NCBI GenBank assembly: GCA_946406115.1
Contig: OX291547.1
Coordinates: 13,955,001 to 14,019,000, forward strand
Length of the DNA: 64,000 nt
Reading direction: 5' to 3'
Origin: Apoda limacodes
Lineage: Eukaryota > Arthropoda > Insecta > Lepidoptera > Limacodidae
Shown here: positions 33,419-43,542 of the stretch, piece after piece
How positions within the stretch are numbered: position 1 is the stretch's first letter
Layout of the letters: every line of letters starts with the position of its first letter
Notes under the pieces: model-generated
Databases searched by the model: none
The model's input: the letters and a program-made list of their open reading frames with translations, nothing else
Told to the model about the DNA's origin: nothing
Made by a program: the position numbers and the translations under genes

Positions 33419-34732
33419 TTAACTATTATAATCTACACTTACATCACGATTTTTATTAATTTCTATAATGTTGTCAAATTCTGCATATATAATACAATTT
33501 ACTGTAGTTTTTAAAGAGTTTTCGAAGCGGACTTCCAATCTAACACTTCCATGTCTTATTAGATTCCAATGCGATTGTGAATTGGATGAAAGATCTGGGG
33601 TTAAATCAAAGGCTAATAAACAGTATCCATTGGCAAATTCTTCTCTAGATATATCATTACCTTCATTCAAAAAATGAATACCAGTTCCCGAATATAAAGT
33701 GTGATATGCTGATGTAAATAAACTGCTATCAAATGAAGGTTGCAATGTTTTAGAAGGTATTTGTTGGCCATCTACATATAAGCTAAACATATTTAAATTA
33801 AAGTTTTGAAAATTATATGGGTTCATATTAAAACTTCCATTAAAGGCTGAATTATTTACAAAACCAACTATACATCTTTTGGGAACTTGACCTAAAAAAA
33901 TATTATCAAGTGTTTTTCCTTGGATTCCTGAAGGTAACGTCATAACCTTGACTTCCGCACGCGTTATAGGGTATTTGGCAGTAGTGTTGGCTAAAACTTT
34001 TTGATGAGCTAATAACACAGAAGGACTTATCCTAGCCCTTCTTATTAAAAGTGTTGCATCATTGATTTGCACTTTTAACTTTAAATCTGTACTAGATGAC
34101 ATTAAGTTAAATGATTCTTTGGTACGTACTAATTTAATACGTAATTCAACACCGTTTATCAAAAATTTGTCTTGATTAAATATATCACCATGTAAATGAC
34201 CAATCAATTCAACTTCCTTGCTATCTTTCGTAAACTGCTGTCTCTTGGTGTAGCCTTCATTGCTTTCATCAGCAGAATCCATTTTGTTTGAGGTATCTTT
34301 ATACCACAAACCACATGTAAGATGTGATTTTTTTGCAGCAGGACCATAATTTAATAAAGTTTCAATATAAGAACGATAGGCATAGGTGTTGTTTGGTGGG
34401 GAAACAAGCTTTTGATTTAGATAAACATCCATTTGATTAAAAAGAGAATGTAACCAGTTATTAACTGGGGCAACACTTGTCGCTGCAGTTAATACAGTTG
34501 AATCATGATTTAAAACTCTAACTTTTAATTGGAGTAATGTATTAGATAAGTCAATATAGTCTTCTCCTGTACCAGGAACTTGAAATTCTATGGGACCTTC
34601 ATCACTCAAAGATGAAATCGGTTTATAATGAATCCACTGACCATTCTCAATGCTTGTTTGTGTTGTTGGTAATGCAAATAAATCTAATTCAGACTTAGCA
34701 CATTCACATGAAGTATTATGTAAGAACGACAT
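33419..34732 (-). CDS. Major capsid protein (double jelly-roll, Polinton type)
   Basis: 437 residues, complete. The opening (SELDLF...WIHYKPIS, then FQVPGTGEDYIDLSNTLLQLKVRV near residues 50-75) is the conserved start of the Polinton/adintovirus hexon-like proteins, often annotated in invertebrate genomes as 'F54H12.2-like'. The rest alternates short beta-type segments, as expected for two jelly rolls. It would trimerise into capsomers. It lies between the pX/pVI-like gene (15 bp upstream) and the protease. No internal stop was seen. The assignment rests on recognition of the conserved N-terminus, length and gene order, not on an alignment. Confidence 0.88.
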   Translation of the reverse strand: MSFLHNTSCECAKSELDLFALPTTQTSIENGQWIHYKPISSLSDEGPIEFQVPGTGEDYIDLSNTLLQLKVRVLNHDSTVLTAATSVAPVNNWLHSLFNQMDVYLNQKLVSPPNNTYAYRSYIETLLNYGPAAKKSHLTCGLWYKDTSNKMDSADESNEGYTKRQQFTKDSKEVELIGHLHGDIFNQDKFLINGVELRIKLVRTKESFNLMSSSTDLKLKVQINDATLLIRRARISPSVLLAHQKVLANTTAKYPITRAEVKVMTLPSGIQGKTLDNIFLGQVPKRCIVGFVNNSAFNGSFNMNPYNFQNFNLNMFSLYVDGQQIPSKTLQPSFDSSLFTSAYHTLYSGTGIHFLNEGNDISREEFANGYCLLAFDLTPDLSSNSQSHWNLIRHGSVRLEVRFENSLKTTVNCIIYAEFDNIIEINKNRDVSVDYNS

Positions 34733-34747
34733 TATTATTTGTTTAAT

Positions 34748-35197
34748 TTAAGAAAAAATATCACAACTATTCTTGTTAAAAACTTTTTTAGTAGTTCTTC
34801 TTTTCGTTGCTTTCAGAGCAATGGCTGATCGTTTATTACGTCTCTTGTTTTTATACCCTGATCCAGTCATAATGCTATCAATTTTACTATCTGCTTTCCG
34901 TTTTAAATTACTTGTTGCATCTTTCATGCGAGATTTAATAGAATCATTCATAGGTTGTGCATTCATCATATCAGACAGGAGACCTACACCCATATTCAAT
35001 GCTTCTTTACTGACTGCCTTTGCTCCACTCGATAGCAACGGAAGTACAGATCTAAACAATCCTCCTAAAAAGCTTCCGATTCCATGGCCTCGTTGATATG
35101 GGACACCTTTGTAAATGATCCCCACTCCTGAACCAGCTTGATGAGAATAATAACTTTCATATGGACAAATACTATGATTACGATTATGAGAATTCAT
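34748..35197 (-). CDS. pX/pVI-like basic virion protein
   Basis: 149 residues. A Gly-rich hydrophobic/amphipathic segment (RGHGIGSFLGGLFRSVLPLL, about residues 36-55) is followed by GAKAVSKEAL. This pattern recurs in Polinton and adintovirus proteins likened to adenovirus membrane-active pVI or core pX. The C-terminus (about 112-145) is strongly basic (KNKRRNKRS...KRRTTKK), suited to binding DNA. The ATG overlaps the TGA of the penton-like gene (ATGA, 35194-35197). Presumed roles are genome condensation and/or membrane penetration at entry. These are inferred from composition and position. Confidence 0.75.
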   Translation of the reverse strand: MNSHNRNHSICPYESYYSHQAGSGVGIIYKGVPYQRGHGIGSFLGGLFRSVLPLLSSGAKAVSKEALNMGVGLLSDMMNAQPMNDSIKSRMKDATSNLKRKADSKIDSIMTGSGYKNKRRNKRSAIALKATKRRTTKKVFNKNSCDIFS

Positions 35198-35964
35198 CTT
35201 ATTCGTTTAAAATGAAGTTTAGCACACGCAGTTCCAAATTGAAATGGTATTGTTGCACCTGTGTTTGTCCTTATATCTATTTCTATAGTATCAAACTCAC
35301 GACGCATAACAGGTATATAGTGAGCTGGTGTAAACACATTCATTTTATAACCACCGTAAATATATTTTGTTGGGTCTAATGGAACTATTCGTAATAGTGA
35401 TGTCATTACATCACCCACAATTTGAGGTTGCACAATATCAGAGTACAAAAAAAGTTGTGAAGGCAATCCTAAAAACAAATTAACAGGACGTTTAGCTATG
35501 TTGTTTGCAATTAAATTAGTTTTTGGTCCAAAACCAAGTTGAAGACTTAGCTGTGGTGACATCCTTAAAGATAAAATGTTTTTATTTTGGGGTGTTAAAG
35601 AAAAGAGTTTTGATGTCTCATCAAAACGAAACTTTATACAATCTTTTAAAAGGGGATTACTGTTAAGGGCATTTAGAAGCTGATCAATGTCATCATATGT
35701 TGTAGCGGGTATGTGGGTTTTATATTCTGCAACACTTTCAATGTTGTCGACCAATATTTTTTTTCTAAGATATAGAACATTTTCATGTTCTCTGACATTT
35801 AAAATACTAAAAGGGTAATGAAATTCAACTAGTCCTACCAGCCACTCCCCTTCTAATTTAACTGTTTTAGGAAGCTTCGTCAAAAAGTTTGTTGTTGTAT
35901 TGTTTGGGAAATAGGTCATTGAACTGTTACTTAACAGAGTCAAATAAAAGCTTTCTTGACTCAT
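35194..35964 (-). CDS. Minor capsid (penton-like) protein
   Basis: 256 residues. The N-terminus (SFYLTLLSNSSMTYFPNNTTTNFLTKLPKTV) and the following LEGEWLVGLVEFHYP are typical of the single-jelly-roll penton-like protein of Polintons, which would occupy capsid five-fold vertices. The C-terminal DTIEIDIRTNTGATIPFQFGTACAKLHF is also characteristic. Its start overlaps the integrase stop by four bases (35961-35964), and its stop overlaps the start of the next gene. No disruption was seen. Confidence 0.85.
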   Translation of the reverse strand: MSQESFYLTLLSNSSMTYFPNNTTTNFLTKLPKTVKLEGEWLVGLVEFHYPFSILNVREHENVLYLRKKILVDNIESVAEYKTHIPATTYDDIDQLLNALNSNPLLKDCIKFRFDETSKLFSLTPQNKNILSLRMSPQLSLQLGFGPKTNLIANNIAKRPVNLFLGLPSQLFLYSDIVQPQIVGDVMTSLLRIVPLDPTKYIYGGYKMNVFTPAHYIPVMRREFDTIEIDIRTNTGATIPFQFGTACAKLHFKRIR

Positions 35965-37049
35965 ATTAATTCAATGTTAGATGCTGGAATCCAGGTATTG
36001 AATTTTGATGGATAACCTTTCCACTTGACCAACACTTCTTTTCTGCCTCTAATATACCTAAAACTTATGATTTTATCTATTTTGTGCTTAAGGGTGGGGT
36101 CGTATAAAACTTTTTGTAGTTCTTTAGCATAAAATGTACCTGATATTGATTCTCCTTCTAAATCATTAAGTGTATAAACTTTATAAGGCGACCTATGAAT
36201 AATTGATGATATAACAAATACTTCATCACTCCAATTAGTTTCATAGCCTTTTTGAAATATATGTTTATGCTTAGTTATTCTTACATGGTCACCAATTTGA
36301 AACTTAGGAAGCTCTGGATATATATTTTGGTTTTTATTTTTCCTGTCATATAAATTAGACCAAACAGTCATAATATTACTAGAATTGACGTCACATGGAC
36401 ACATTTTTATACTCGAATGGTAACTGTGATTATATGAATACATCAAATCTTGCAAAATATCTACATATCTATATGTATTTTTGTGAGTGAAATAACGCCA
36501 CATTTTCATCTTAAGAGTTCTTTGAAATCTTTCTACAATACTTGCTTTAATATCTGGATTATTCGTTGTGTAGTAATTTATGTTTTTACTCTTAAAATAC
36601 CTTCTAACATCTTTTGCAACGAATTCACTACCCTTATCAGATTGTATATGTTTTGGAGTTGCGTTAGCTTCTGTAAATATACTTTCAAAGCATTGTATTG
36701 TAGTTTCTGAATTCTTTTTTTTCATACATCTTGCAAAAGCATATTTACTAAAGACATCAATGACACAGATAATATATTTATAATTATCGTTATATTGACT
36801 ATAGGTTCGCATATCGCTTAAATCAACTTGCCAAAGGTCGTTATAGTTAGATAAAATGTATTTATTTCTAGAAAACTTTCTCTGAACAGGTCTATGTAAA
36901 GTATATGTTTCTTGCGCCTGTAACCATTTTTTTACTTCTTTTTTATTCATCTTTCCATCCATAGCTTGGGTTAACTTATCAATACTACTATAACCAGCTG
37001 GATTAGAAACATCATAATATATTTTGTCTATATCTAATACGGTGACCAT
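35961..37049 (-). CDS. Retroviral-type integrase with C-terminal chromodomain
   Basis: 362 residues. The catalytic core has Asp76 (WQVDLSD), Asp138 (QSDKGSEF) and Glu173 (IVERFQRT), with 34 residues between the last two, so a DDE transposase/integrase of the rve family. Upstream (residues 20-55) is a helical region (LTQAMDGKMNKKEVKKWLQ) like the N-terminal domain of Polinton and Ty3-type integrases. The last 40 residues (RYIRGRKEVLVKWKGYPSKFNTWIP) form a chromodomain, which in related integrases directs insertion to modified histones. It makes the 6-bp target duplication seen here. All three acidic residues are present. Confidence 0.95.
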   Translation of the reverse strand: MVTVLDIDKIYYDVSNPAGYSSIDKLTQAMDGKMNKKEVKKWLQAQETYTLHRPVQRKFSRNKYILSNYNDLWQVDLSDMRTYSQYNDNYKYIICVIDVFSKYAFARCMKKKNSETTIQCFESIFTEANATPKHIQSDKGSEFVAKDVRRYFKSKNINYYTTNNPDIKASIVERFQRTLKMKMWRYFTHKNTYRYVDILQDLMYSYNHSYHSSIKMCPCDVNSSNIMTVWSNLYDRKNKNQNIYPELPKFQIGDHVRITKHKHIFQKGYETNWSDEVFVISSIIHRSPYKVYTLNDLEGESISGTFYAKELQKVLYDPTLKHKIDKIISFRYIRGRKEVLVKWKGYPSKFNTWIPASNIELI

Positions 37050-37798
37050 CTTTCCCAGTCAATTTTCTTGCTTTTTATATCTTTTAAAGACGTTCTCGGT
37101 GTTTCACTACTGGGCGTAGCATGTTTTTCAGGGGGAGAAGTTTCTTTAAATTTCTCTATATGTAGTTTCTTAACATACTCCAATGTTGTAGGATTACCGA
37201 TACAATATAAAGGTAAACTTATATCAGTTAATAACTGAGAAAATTCTTCCCACCCCCTCGGTTTTGGACGTTTTAGCTGACGTAAGGTATCATTAATCAA
37301 ATCTACAATATTGGTCCCAGGTATAACCTGCTCATTTATAGTGATTCTCCCTTGTGTATCCCATTTGACTTTATCATTATTTTCTATCAACGTTTTAATT
37401 AGCAGTTCACCTTTTTTTTTAAATGTCCTTGGAATTAATCTCATTAAATAAAAATAAGAATAGGGCTTATTGTAAACTACGTCCCTCTCTTTGGATGGTG
37501 ACTGTGTAAGTAATGGTTCAGCTTTAATCTCTTCTTCTTTATATTTTTCTGTTAATTCACTGTCATCCGACACCAAAGGCAATTTTAGTGGTTGTCTTTC
37601 TTCACCAGTAAAATACAAATATCTTTGTAATGTTTGTGAATAGAGCTTCCACTTCTCACGGTCTTCTAATTTCCTACTAAGAATATCCCGCATTTCCTTA
37701 TCTAGTCGCGACAAGGAATCTTCAGGAATAATTTCTCTACGTTTGAGCCTTTCTAAGACGTTAGGTTCAATTAATAACATCTTTTTAGCGTTCTCCAT
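37034..37798 (-). CDS. Conserved Polinton protein of unknown function (254 aa)
   Basis: I recognise the N-terminal part (MENAKKMLLIEPNVLERL ... SLSRLDKEMRDIL ... KLYSQTLQRYL) as a protein repeatedly found beside the integrase and capsid genes of animal Polintons. It is likely structural or in assembly, but its function is unknown to me. The ATG at 37798 is preferred over one 14 codons upstream because it matches that conserved start and begins four bases after the previous stop. The sequence is highly charged and helical, with a central YSYFYLMRLIPRTF segment. Its end overlaps the integrase start by 16 bp. Confidence 0.7.
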   Translation of the reverse strand: MENAKKMLLIEPNVLERLKRREIIPEDSLSRLDKEMRDILSRKLEDREKWKLYSQTLQRYLYFTGEERQPLKLPLVSDDSELTEKYKEEEIKAEPLLTQSPSKERDVVYNKPYSYFYLMRLIPRTFKKKGELLIKTLIENNDKVKWDTQGRITINEQVIPGTNIVDLINDTLRQLKRPKPRGWEEFSQLLTDISLPLYCIGNPTTLEYVKKLHIEKFKETSPPEKHATPSSETPRTSLKDIKSKKIDWERWSPY

Positions 37799-37802
37799 TT
37801 TC

Positions 37803-38123
37803 TTATATGACAGAATTGAGCAAAGAACTAAGAACTGCACCCAAAATTACAGGTAAGAATGCACCACCTTTCTGTATAATTATCTTTTTTCTGAATTTAT
37901 TTCTTCCTTTAGAAACTAATTTCCTGAGAACCACTTTGTGTTTTTTTAATTTAGACTTTTCTTGCTCCTTTAAAGGAATTTTACCATTTAAAACATTAAA
38001 AATACATTCACAGAGACAGTTTATTTCTTGTTCGTTACAACTTTTTAATAGTGCCTCACAATACTTTGGTTTAAGTGTATGTAAAGCTTTTAATAATTCT
38101 TTATGTGCCTTAACTCGTCTCAT
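37803..38123 (-). CDS. Small basic protein with hydrophobic tail (106 aa)
   Basis: A lysine-rich helical protein with a Cys cluster (INCLCECIFNVLNG, about 34-47) that ends in a Gly-Gly and hydrophobic tail (QKGGAFLPVILGAVLSSLL, about 84-102). This architecture (basic, then GG-hydrophobic) recurs in Polintons. The GG could be a protease cleavage site, as adenain prefers Gly-X-Gly or Gly-Gly, which is inference. It resembles the 80-aa neighbour at 38177-38419 over its first 65 residues. Confidence 0.65.
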   Translation of the reverse strand: MRRVKAHKELLKALHTLKPKYCEALLKSCNEQEINCLCECIFNVLNGKIPLKEQEKSKLKKHKVVLRKLVSKGRNKFRKKIIIQKGGAFLPVILGAVLSSLLNSVI

Positions 38124-38176
38124 TATTATTAATTATTAAAAACATTTGTTTAAATAAATTTTGATAAAATAACTGC

Positions 38177-38419
38177 CTATAATACTGTTGACACTAAACA
38201 ATTTAAATTCAGGGACCTCAGTGAATATCTCTTCGTTTTTTTATTTGTTTTTTCTTTTAAATTAATTTTTTCTGCTAAAATAAAATTAAGCTGTTTACAA
38301 ATATTGTTTAATTCTTCTTTACTAGTTGTTTCTTGTAAAGTTTTGCAATACTTTCGTTTCAATACTTTTAATATTACACTAAATGAATTATTATTACACG
38401 TTGTTACGGTTCCGTGCAT
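38177..38419 (-). CDS. Truncated paralogue of the 106-aa protein (80 aa)
   Basis: The region LKRKYCKTL...ICKQLNFILAEKINLKEKTNKK aligns with LKPKYCEALL...LCECIFNVLNGKIPLKEQEKSK of the next gene. It shares the K-Y-C, the second cysteine and the [AN][EG]KI[NP]LKE core. It lacks the Gly-Gly/hydrophobic tail. The start overlaps the end of the ATPase by 16 bp. Its own stop precedes the 106-aa gene by 53 bp. Probably a tandem gene duplicate. Function unknown. Confidence 0.55.
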   Translation of the reverse strand: MHGTVTTCNNNSFSVILKVLKRKYCKTLQETTSKEELNNICKQLNFILAEKINLKEKTNKKTKRYSLRSLNLNCLVSTVL

Positions 38420-39081
38420 GATGTTGAACTAATTGATATTTGATCCTTCATATTACATTTAAATCCTTTTTTTGGTATGTAAACAGTACAAAAAATATTA
38501 TTGAGTGGAAATATATTACTTTTAAAGCGATACATGTCATTTGTTTTTTGTTTTAGATCTATCATCAAATAACCATGCGGATCACTAGTGGCATCTTTAT
38601 AGGCTTCCTCTACAAATTTGGAATTATCAGGAAAAACTTGTCGTGCTAAATGGCGTATTTGAGTTCTGTCCCGAGGATTTTTGAAATAAATTATATAAGA
38701 AGAGTTTAGTGAAATATCACGTTGACCTTTACCTTGATGAAATAAATTTTGAGTTATATAGAAAACGCTTAAATTTCTGTGATGGCTCCCTTTAGTAAAA
38801 ATATCAACAACTCGTCCATCCGATTCTCGCATTAGGTCATCTATAACCAGTAATTGAGGTTCATTACCATCAAACATATTTAAATCTGGAATTCCTTGAG
38901 TGTATATAACATTACTAATATTATACAGTGGCTGCATTTCATCGTAACACCAAAATATATGCTTAAAATCTGTGTCACATATTTTTTTAGCGCAGTTTAT
39001 AAAATTTGTAACAAAATTAGATTTTCCACATCCACTCGGACCTGCTACTATAGCTGTAAAAGGGTGTGAGAAATGAAACAT
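38404..39081 (-). CDS. A32/FtsK-HerA-like genome-packaging ATPase
   Basis: 225 residues. Walker A is GPSGCGKS (14-21) and Walker B is LLVIDD (77-82), with a following SHHRNLSVFYITQNLF sensor-type segment and an arginine-containing ARQVFP stretch. This is the DNA-packaging ATPase of Polintons, adintoviruses and other dsDNA viruses with jelly-roll capsids. It pumps the genome into preformed capsids. Start and end are intact. It is the first gene of the tight minus-strand cluster after a roughly 620-bp non-coding gap beyond the polymerase stop. Confidence 0.93.
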   Translation of the reverse strand: MFHFSHPFTAIVAGPSGCGKSNFVTNFINCAKKICDTDFKHIFWCYDEMQPLYNISNVIYTQGIPDLNMFDGNEPQLLVIDDLMRESDGRVVDIFTKGSHHRNLSVFYITQNLFHQGKGQRDISLNSSYIIYFKNPRDRTQIRHLARQVFPDNSKFVEEAYKDATSDPHGYLMIDLKQKTNDMYRFKSNIFPLNNIFCTVYIPKKGFKCNMKDQISISSTSCTEP

Positions 39082-39271
39082 CGTTTTTTTTTTTAATACG
39101 TGTTAGCTTTATAAGGATTTTAAGTCAAATGTCATTTGTTCACATTGAACATTAGTTTTAAATAAAATATAGTAATACTATAAAAATCATTTATTAAATA
39201 TTTTAAATAGTAAAATGTAAAGTTGACAAAACAAATAATTAGGGTTCCTTTTTCTTTTTTTTTTTATTAAA

Positions 39272-39478
39272 TTAAAACAGTTTAATTCAGGCACAGAGAA
39301 AACCAATATACATTGTTAGACATGACTCATCAATACAAAATTAAAACAGTTTAATTCAGGCACAGAGAAAACCAATATACATTGTTAGACATGACTCATC
39401 AATACAAAATTAAAACAGTTTAATTCAGGCACAGAGAAAACCAATATAAATTGTTATACATAACTTATCAATACAAAA
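39272..39478. repeat. Three 69-bp tandem repeats in the gap between polymerase and ATPase
   Basis: Units starting TTAAAACAGTTTAATTCAGG at 39272, 39341 and 39410 (period 69). The first two are nearly identical and the third has several changes. It is the main feature of the only sizeable gene-free gap (39082-39698) in the element's core. Upstream of the ATPase cluster, it could hold promoter or replication sites. Confidence 0.85.
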
Positions 39479-39698
39479 TTAAAATTAAAATCAAGTCAAA
39501 TTAGATGAAAATGAACATAACAGTTCAAATTAAAATTAAATAATATTTTAACATAATACAAAAATAATTTTACAACTTCTTTACATTTCTTAAACAATAA
39601 TATATTTTTTAATGAAACACAGTACTTTTTAATTAGATTTATAAAAAAAAAATAGTTTTACAAAAAACAATTCAGAAAGTTTTTACATTATTTTCTAA

Positions 39699-42600
39699 CT
39701 AAACATTTTTTAAGCTATAATGACCCCATGCCAGAGTATCGGTAGAATTTGGTTTTATATACCTTTTGCTATCATTGTAAGATAAAGAAACTTTATTACA
39801 TTTTTGAGTAAAAATTATATGTTTAATAGATTTAAACCGAAGCATTTTACAAATTTCATTAGTATTATTAAATAAACAATTTTTGTAATTGTCAATTTTA
39901 AAGTTTTTGACAATGCTTTTGTTTACACCCTTTGCTTTAGCAACAAATTTATCTTCCACGTCAATCGCATACATTTTTGAGCGTAGTCCTACAAACTCTC
40001 TAAATATTTTACCATTATTTTCATCTTTAAATAATCCTAATTTTTTTTTATTTAACAAAGGTATACCATATTTATTGTTAATTTCATAGTCTGAGGTGTC
40101 GAAATGTATGGCAACATCTGATTTAATATCGGAATAAAAGTTTTTTGTAAATACTTGATAAACTAAACTATCTGTATCTGTGTAAAGTAGTTTTAACCTA
40201 TTCTGAAACTTCACGTTCATATATTCGTAATGGAACTCATACATTAGCGTTTTTGATATATCTAAAATACAAAAACCTAAATAAATTGGTTTGTTATATA
40301 ACATTTTTACCTTTTTTAATTGTATAGCAACTAATGACTCTGAAAAGATAGATAAACTATGAAATTCAGGTCTTGCTAGCAGTGATTGAGCACCTTGAAC
40401 ATTTCCGCGATTCTCCCAATGAGTCACCAGCTTTACATTTACTCTTTTTTCAATATTTTCCATAGTTTTACCGAAAACAGAGTTATTCATTAATTTATAA
40501 AAATCCTTTTGAAACTCAGAAACCGCCGATGCACGCAGGTTAGTATTTAAATCAATGTATTTTTTTAACCAATCACTTTGTTTAAATTTTAAAATTCTAT
40601 GCACTTTTAGTAATTTTAGTCCAGTTTGTAAACATTGTTTTAAATTTCGATAATGTATTATGTAGTTATTTTTATTGTTTAAATTTAGAACTAATTTTTT
40701 TTCTTTTGTGTTACCAATACATATCTGATCAGGACAAAATGGAAAATCTGAATGTAAGTCATGTAAATGATCTGGATATTCTAAATCTACTTCCAATATA
40801 TAACCATATTCTGAGTTATCAGGCACTTGAAAATTAGTATTTATGTCAACCCATTCAAACTCACTCGTCGGAAGGTATTGTGACATAGCCCAACCATATA
40901 GATTATTAGCATCAAGGTAAATTAAATAAGAAGAAGGTAAGTCACTATTATAATTGTCCATAAAAATATTGTTAGCTTTTGCATAACGGTTACTACATTG
41001 AGAAACCCCACCTCTTATTCCTTTTTGGATAAAAGCAAGTTTATCAAAATCTGTTAAAAGTTCTAACTTTTGTTGAGTATGTTTTAACATGGAATCCCAA
41101 CTCAATCCAGGTGCAGTATAATACTGTGCAGCATCAAGACCATATGTTTCAAGACATAAATTTCGAAAGTTTTCAAACACATCAGCTAATAATAATACAT
41201 CAGTTTTTAAATACAGATTAGAATAATCTAACATATTTTTACAGTTAAAATGATTCCAAACATCATTTGCATGTGCATAGTCCTCGTCAGATACATGCTC
41301 GTTATTCAAAGAACTAAAAAAAAATTCTTTTGTTGGTAGTGTCGTGTTTTGTAATTTTTCATAGGATGTCATAAACTCATAGGGATAAATGCCTTTACGT
41401 GTTAAACGGATGAAATCTTCGTTATTTGAAAAATTTTTACTAAGTTCATGAAATTGATTTGTATCAAGATTTTTTGCTAACTGAGAAAGACTACAAGACA
41501 TGAATTTGAAAGAATCTACAAACCTTAATTTCATAGTATAATTATTTATTTGAATGCACTTTGAAAATGATATGTATTTTTCTTTATTTTGAGGTATTAT
41601 TTCTATTGCTCCGTCTACACTGTTCAGCGCATGTACTATAAAGTGACTATCATAATTACTCAAGTTATGCAAAAAAATTGGAACGAATCGCGGGACTTTA
41701 TAATTTGAAGAGCAAATCGAATGAGCTATTCCTCTATATAAACCCGTGTGTGTGTCATAATCTATAACAGACTCATTATTTAAATCTTTTTCACAAATGT
41801 AACAGGTTTTACTTTCTAATATATTTCTCTCATTCTCGACCGATAACGGTTGAGGACTTTTATGGAAACTGTTTTTTTTAGCAATTTGTTTTAAATCATC
41901 TACTAGAGACTGCATAAAAACCTTAGCACAGTCCTTTCCAGTATAGGTCCTATAAGTAGACAGACTATTATCGTACGAACATTTAATATAATAACCGAAG
42001 CTATATACTTCATGTTTTTGAATATTATTACTAAACGATTTGTTTGGGTCATTATCACAACTATGAATTGGTAATAAAAGGGCTTCAAAATCAGCATAAA
42101 TGACAAATGGAATTTTCAATTTTCTATCAAATTTATCAAATGACAATATATTATTTAAAATTGGTTCACCAAACCACATCTTTTTTTTGGGAAGTGAATT
42201 AGGTAAATCGGTTTTAATGTGATTACAATCAAACCTTTGATGGTTAGTTAATTCATTTTGATTTCTAAATATTAACAAGCACCCGTCACAAATATGAACA
42301 GCTTCATTTTTTGATGAAATTTGTTTACTCACTAATCTAGATAAATTTTTAATGTAACAATAATGATAATTAGAACCGGTATTAATTAAAAGTAGATTAA
42401 TGTGTTTTTGTTTTCGACACTTTGTAAAATGAAGCGGTCCTACTATTTTTTTTTTTTTATTATTTGCATCGTACTCTAAACCAAAGACATTAATACTTAC
42501 ATCATTTAAATTTTCAAATTTATTTATATCCTTCAATTTAACGGGAAATGGAATATTATTAAAATTTAATTTATTTTGGTGACTAAAATATGAACAGACT

Positions 42601-43431
42601 CTATCAGCGTTATTATTTACTGGATATAAGGCTGAAAGCACAGCCCATTGAAAACATTGGTGGTCATAATTTTTCACATTAATTACCGCTTTTTTGTGTT
42701 TAATATCTAATGGTAAATCTATATACGATGAACCACGTAAGGGATTAAATTTATTAACATTCATATCTATATGTTTAATTGCACGTAAGCTCCAGCCGCT
42801 ATCTTTTTTTTCAAAATTGGAAATCTTATTTGTTATCTCATTAATAATCATTGAAAATATTATTTCAAAATCATCTCCACGACAATACACATAGTTAAAA
42901 GTTTGGAAATCGAAAGTATTTTTTAAGTTTTTTGTTGGTTGTATAAAATCAGCATTTAAATTAAAATTTACTTTTATGACGGTTAATTGATTAATGCAAT
43001 CACTTATTAACTGAAACAAAGTTTCTTTAATACCTTGGAGAAACGAGTCAGGCGTCTCGAATTCTACCTGGGCTACAGTTTGTTTTGGGGTTATTCTATA
43101 GGTTATTATGCGTGCTCCAAATGCAGTTTCAATTAAATGAACATTTGAAAACTTTTCATGACATATTATTACATTGTTTTTATGGGAATTACTTTTTAAA
43201 TGACTAGTAAAATGTTTTTTGTGGATAAAAACTTTACATTGGGGGCATTCAATCTTATCAATATTTGAACTTACATCTAAAAGAAAAGTAGACGATGCAG
43301 CTGCTGATGATGTCGATGGTACTGCTTCAGGGCCACCCCTTGATGTAGTCGCTTGTGGTTCTGATGTACGAAGTCGTTTTTCCAGTACATTTTCTCCATC
43401 TAGAGCAATTTTTCTTTTTCCACCAACTTGG
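39699..43431 (-). CDS. Protein-primed family B DNA polymerase, main exon
   Basis: Open for 3.7 kb with no disruption. Residue numbers are for the spliced protein (1297 aa). In order: a Ser/Thr-rich linker, a C2H2 zinc finger (CPQC...H...H, ~116-136), an OTU/cysteine-protease-like region with Cys313 (DHQCF) and His410 (NYHYC), a second CxxC...H...C finger (~435-457), and the 3'-5' exonuclease motifs (YADFEA ~501, NYDSHF ~648, KTDVLLLADVF ~798). An endonuclease-VII-like CxxC...H...C insert (~597-627) lies between the first two exonuclease motifs. Polymerase motif A is YLDANNLYG (~894), motif B is NNSVFGKTMEN and motif C is YTDTDS (~1137). Protein-primed replication from the TIR ends is known for the family. 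The 5' boundary is a good acceptor (TTGTTTACAG before 43431), and no upstream ATG fits in this exon. Confidence 0.95.
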
Positions 43432-43542
43432 CTGTAAACAATAGAAAAAAAAAAACACAATTATTATAAAAAATAAAACAGAAATATATAATTAGAAATT
43501 TAGAACATTATAAATAAGTCACATAAAAAAACCATCTCACGT

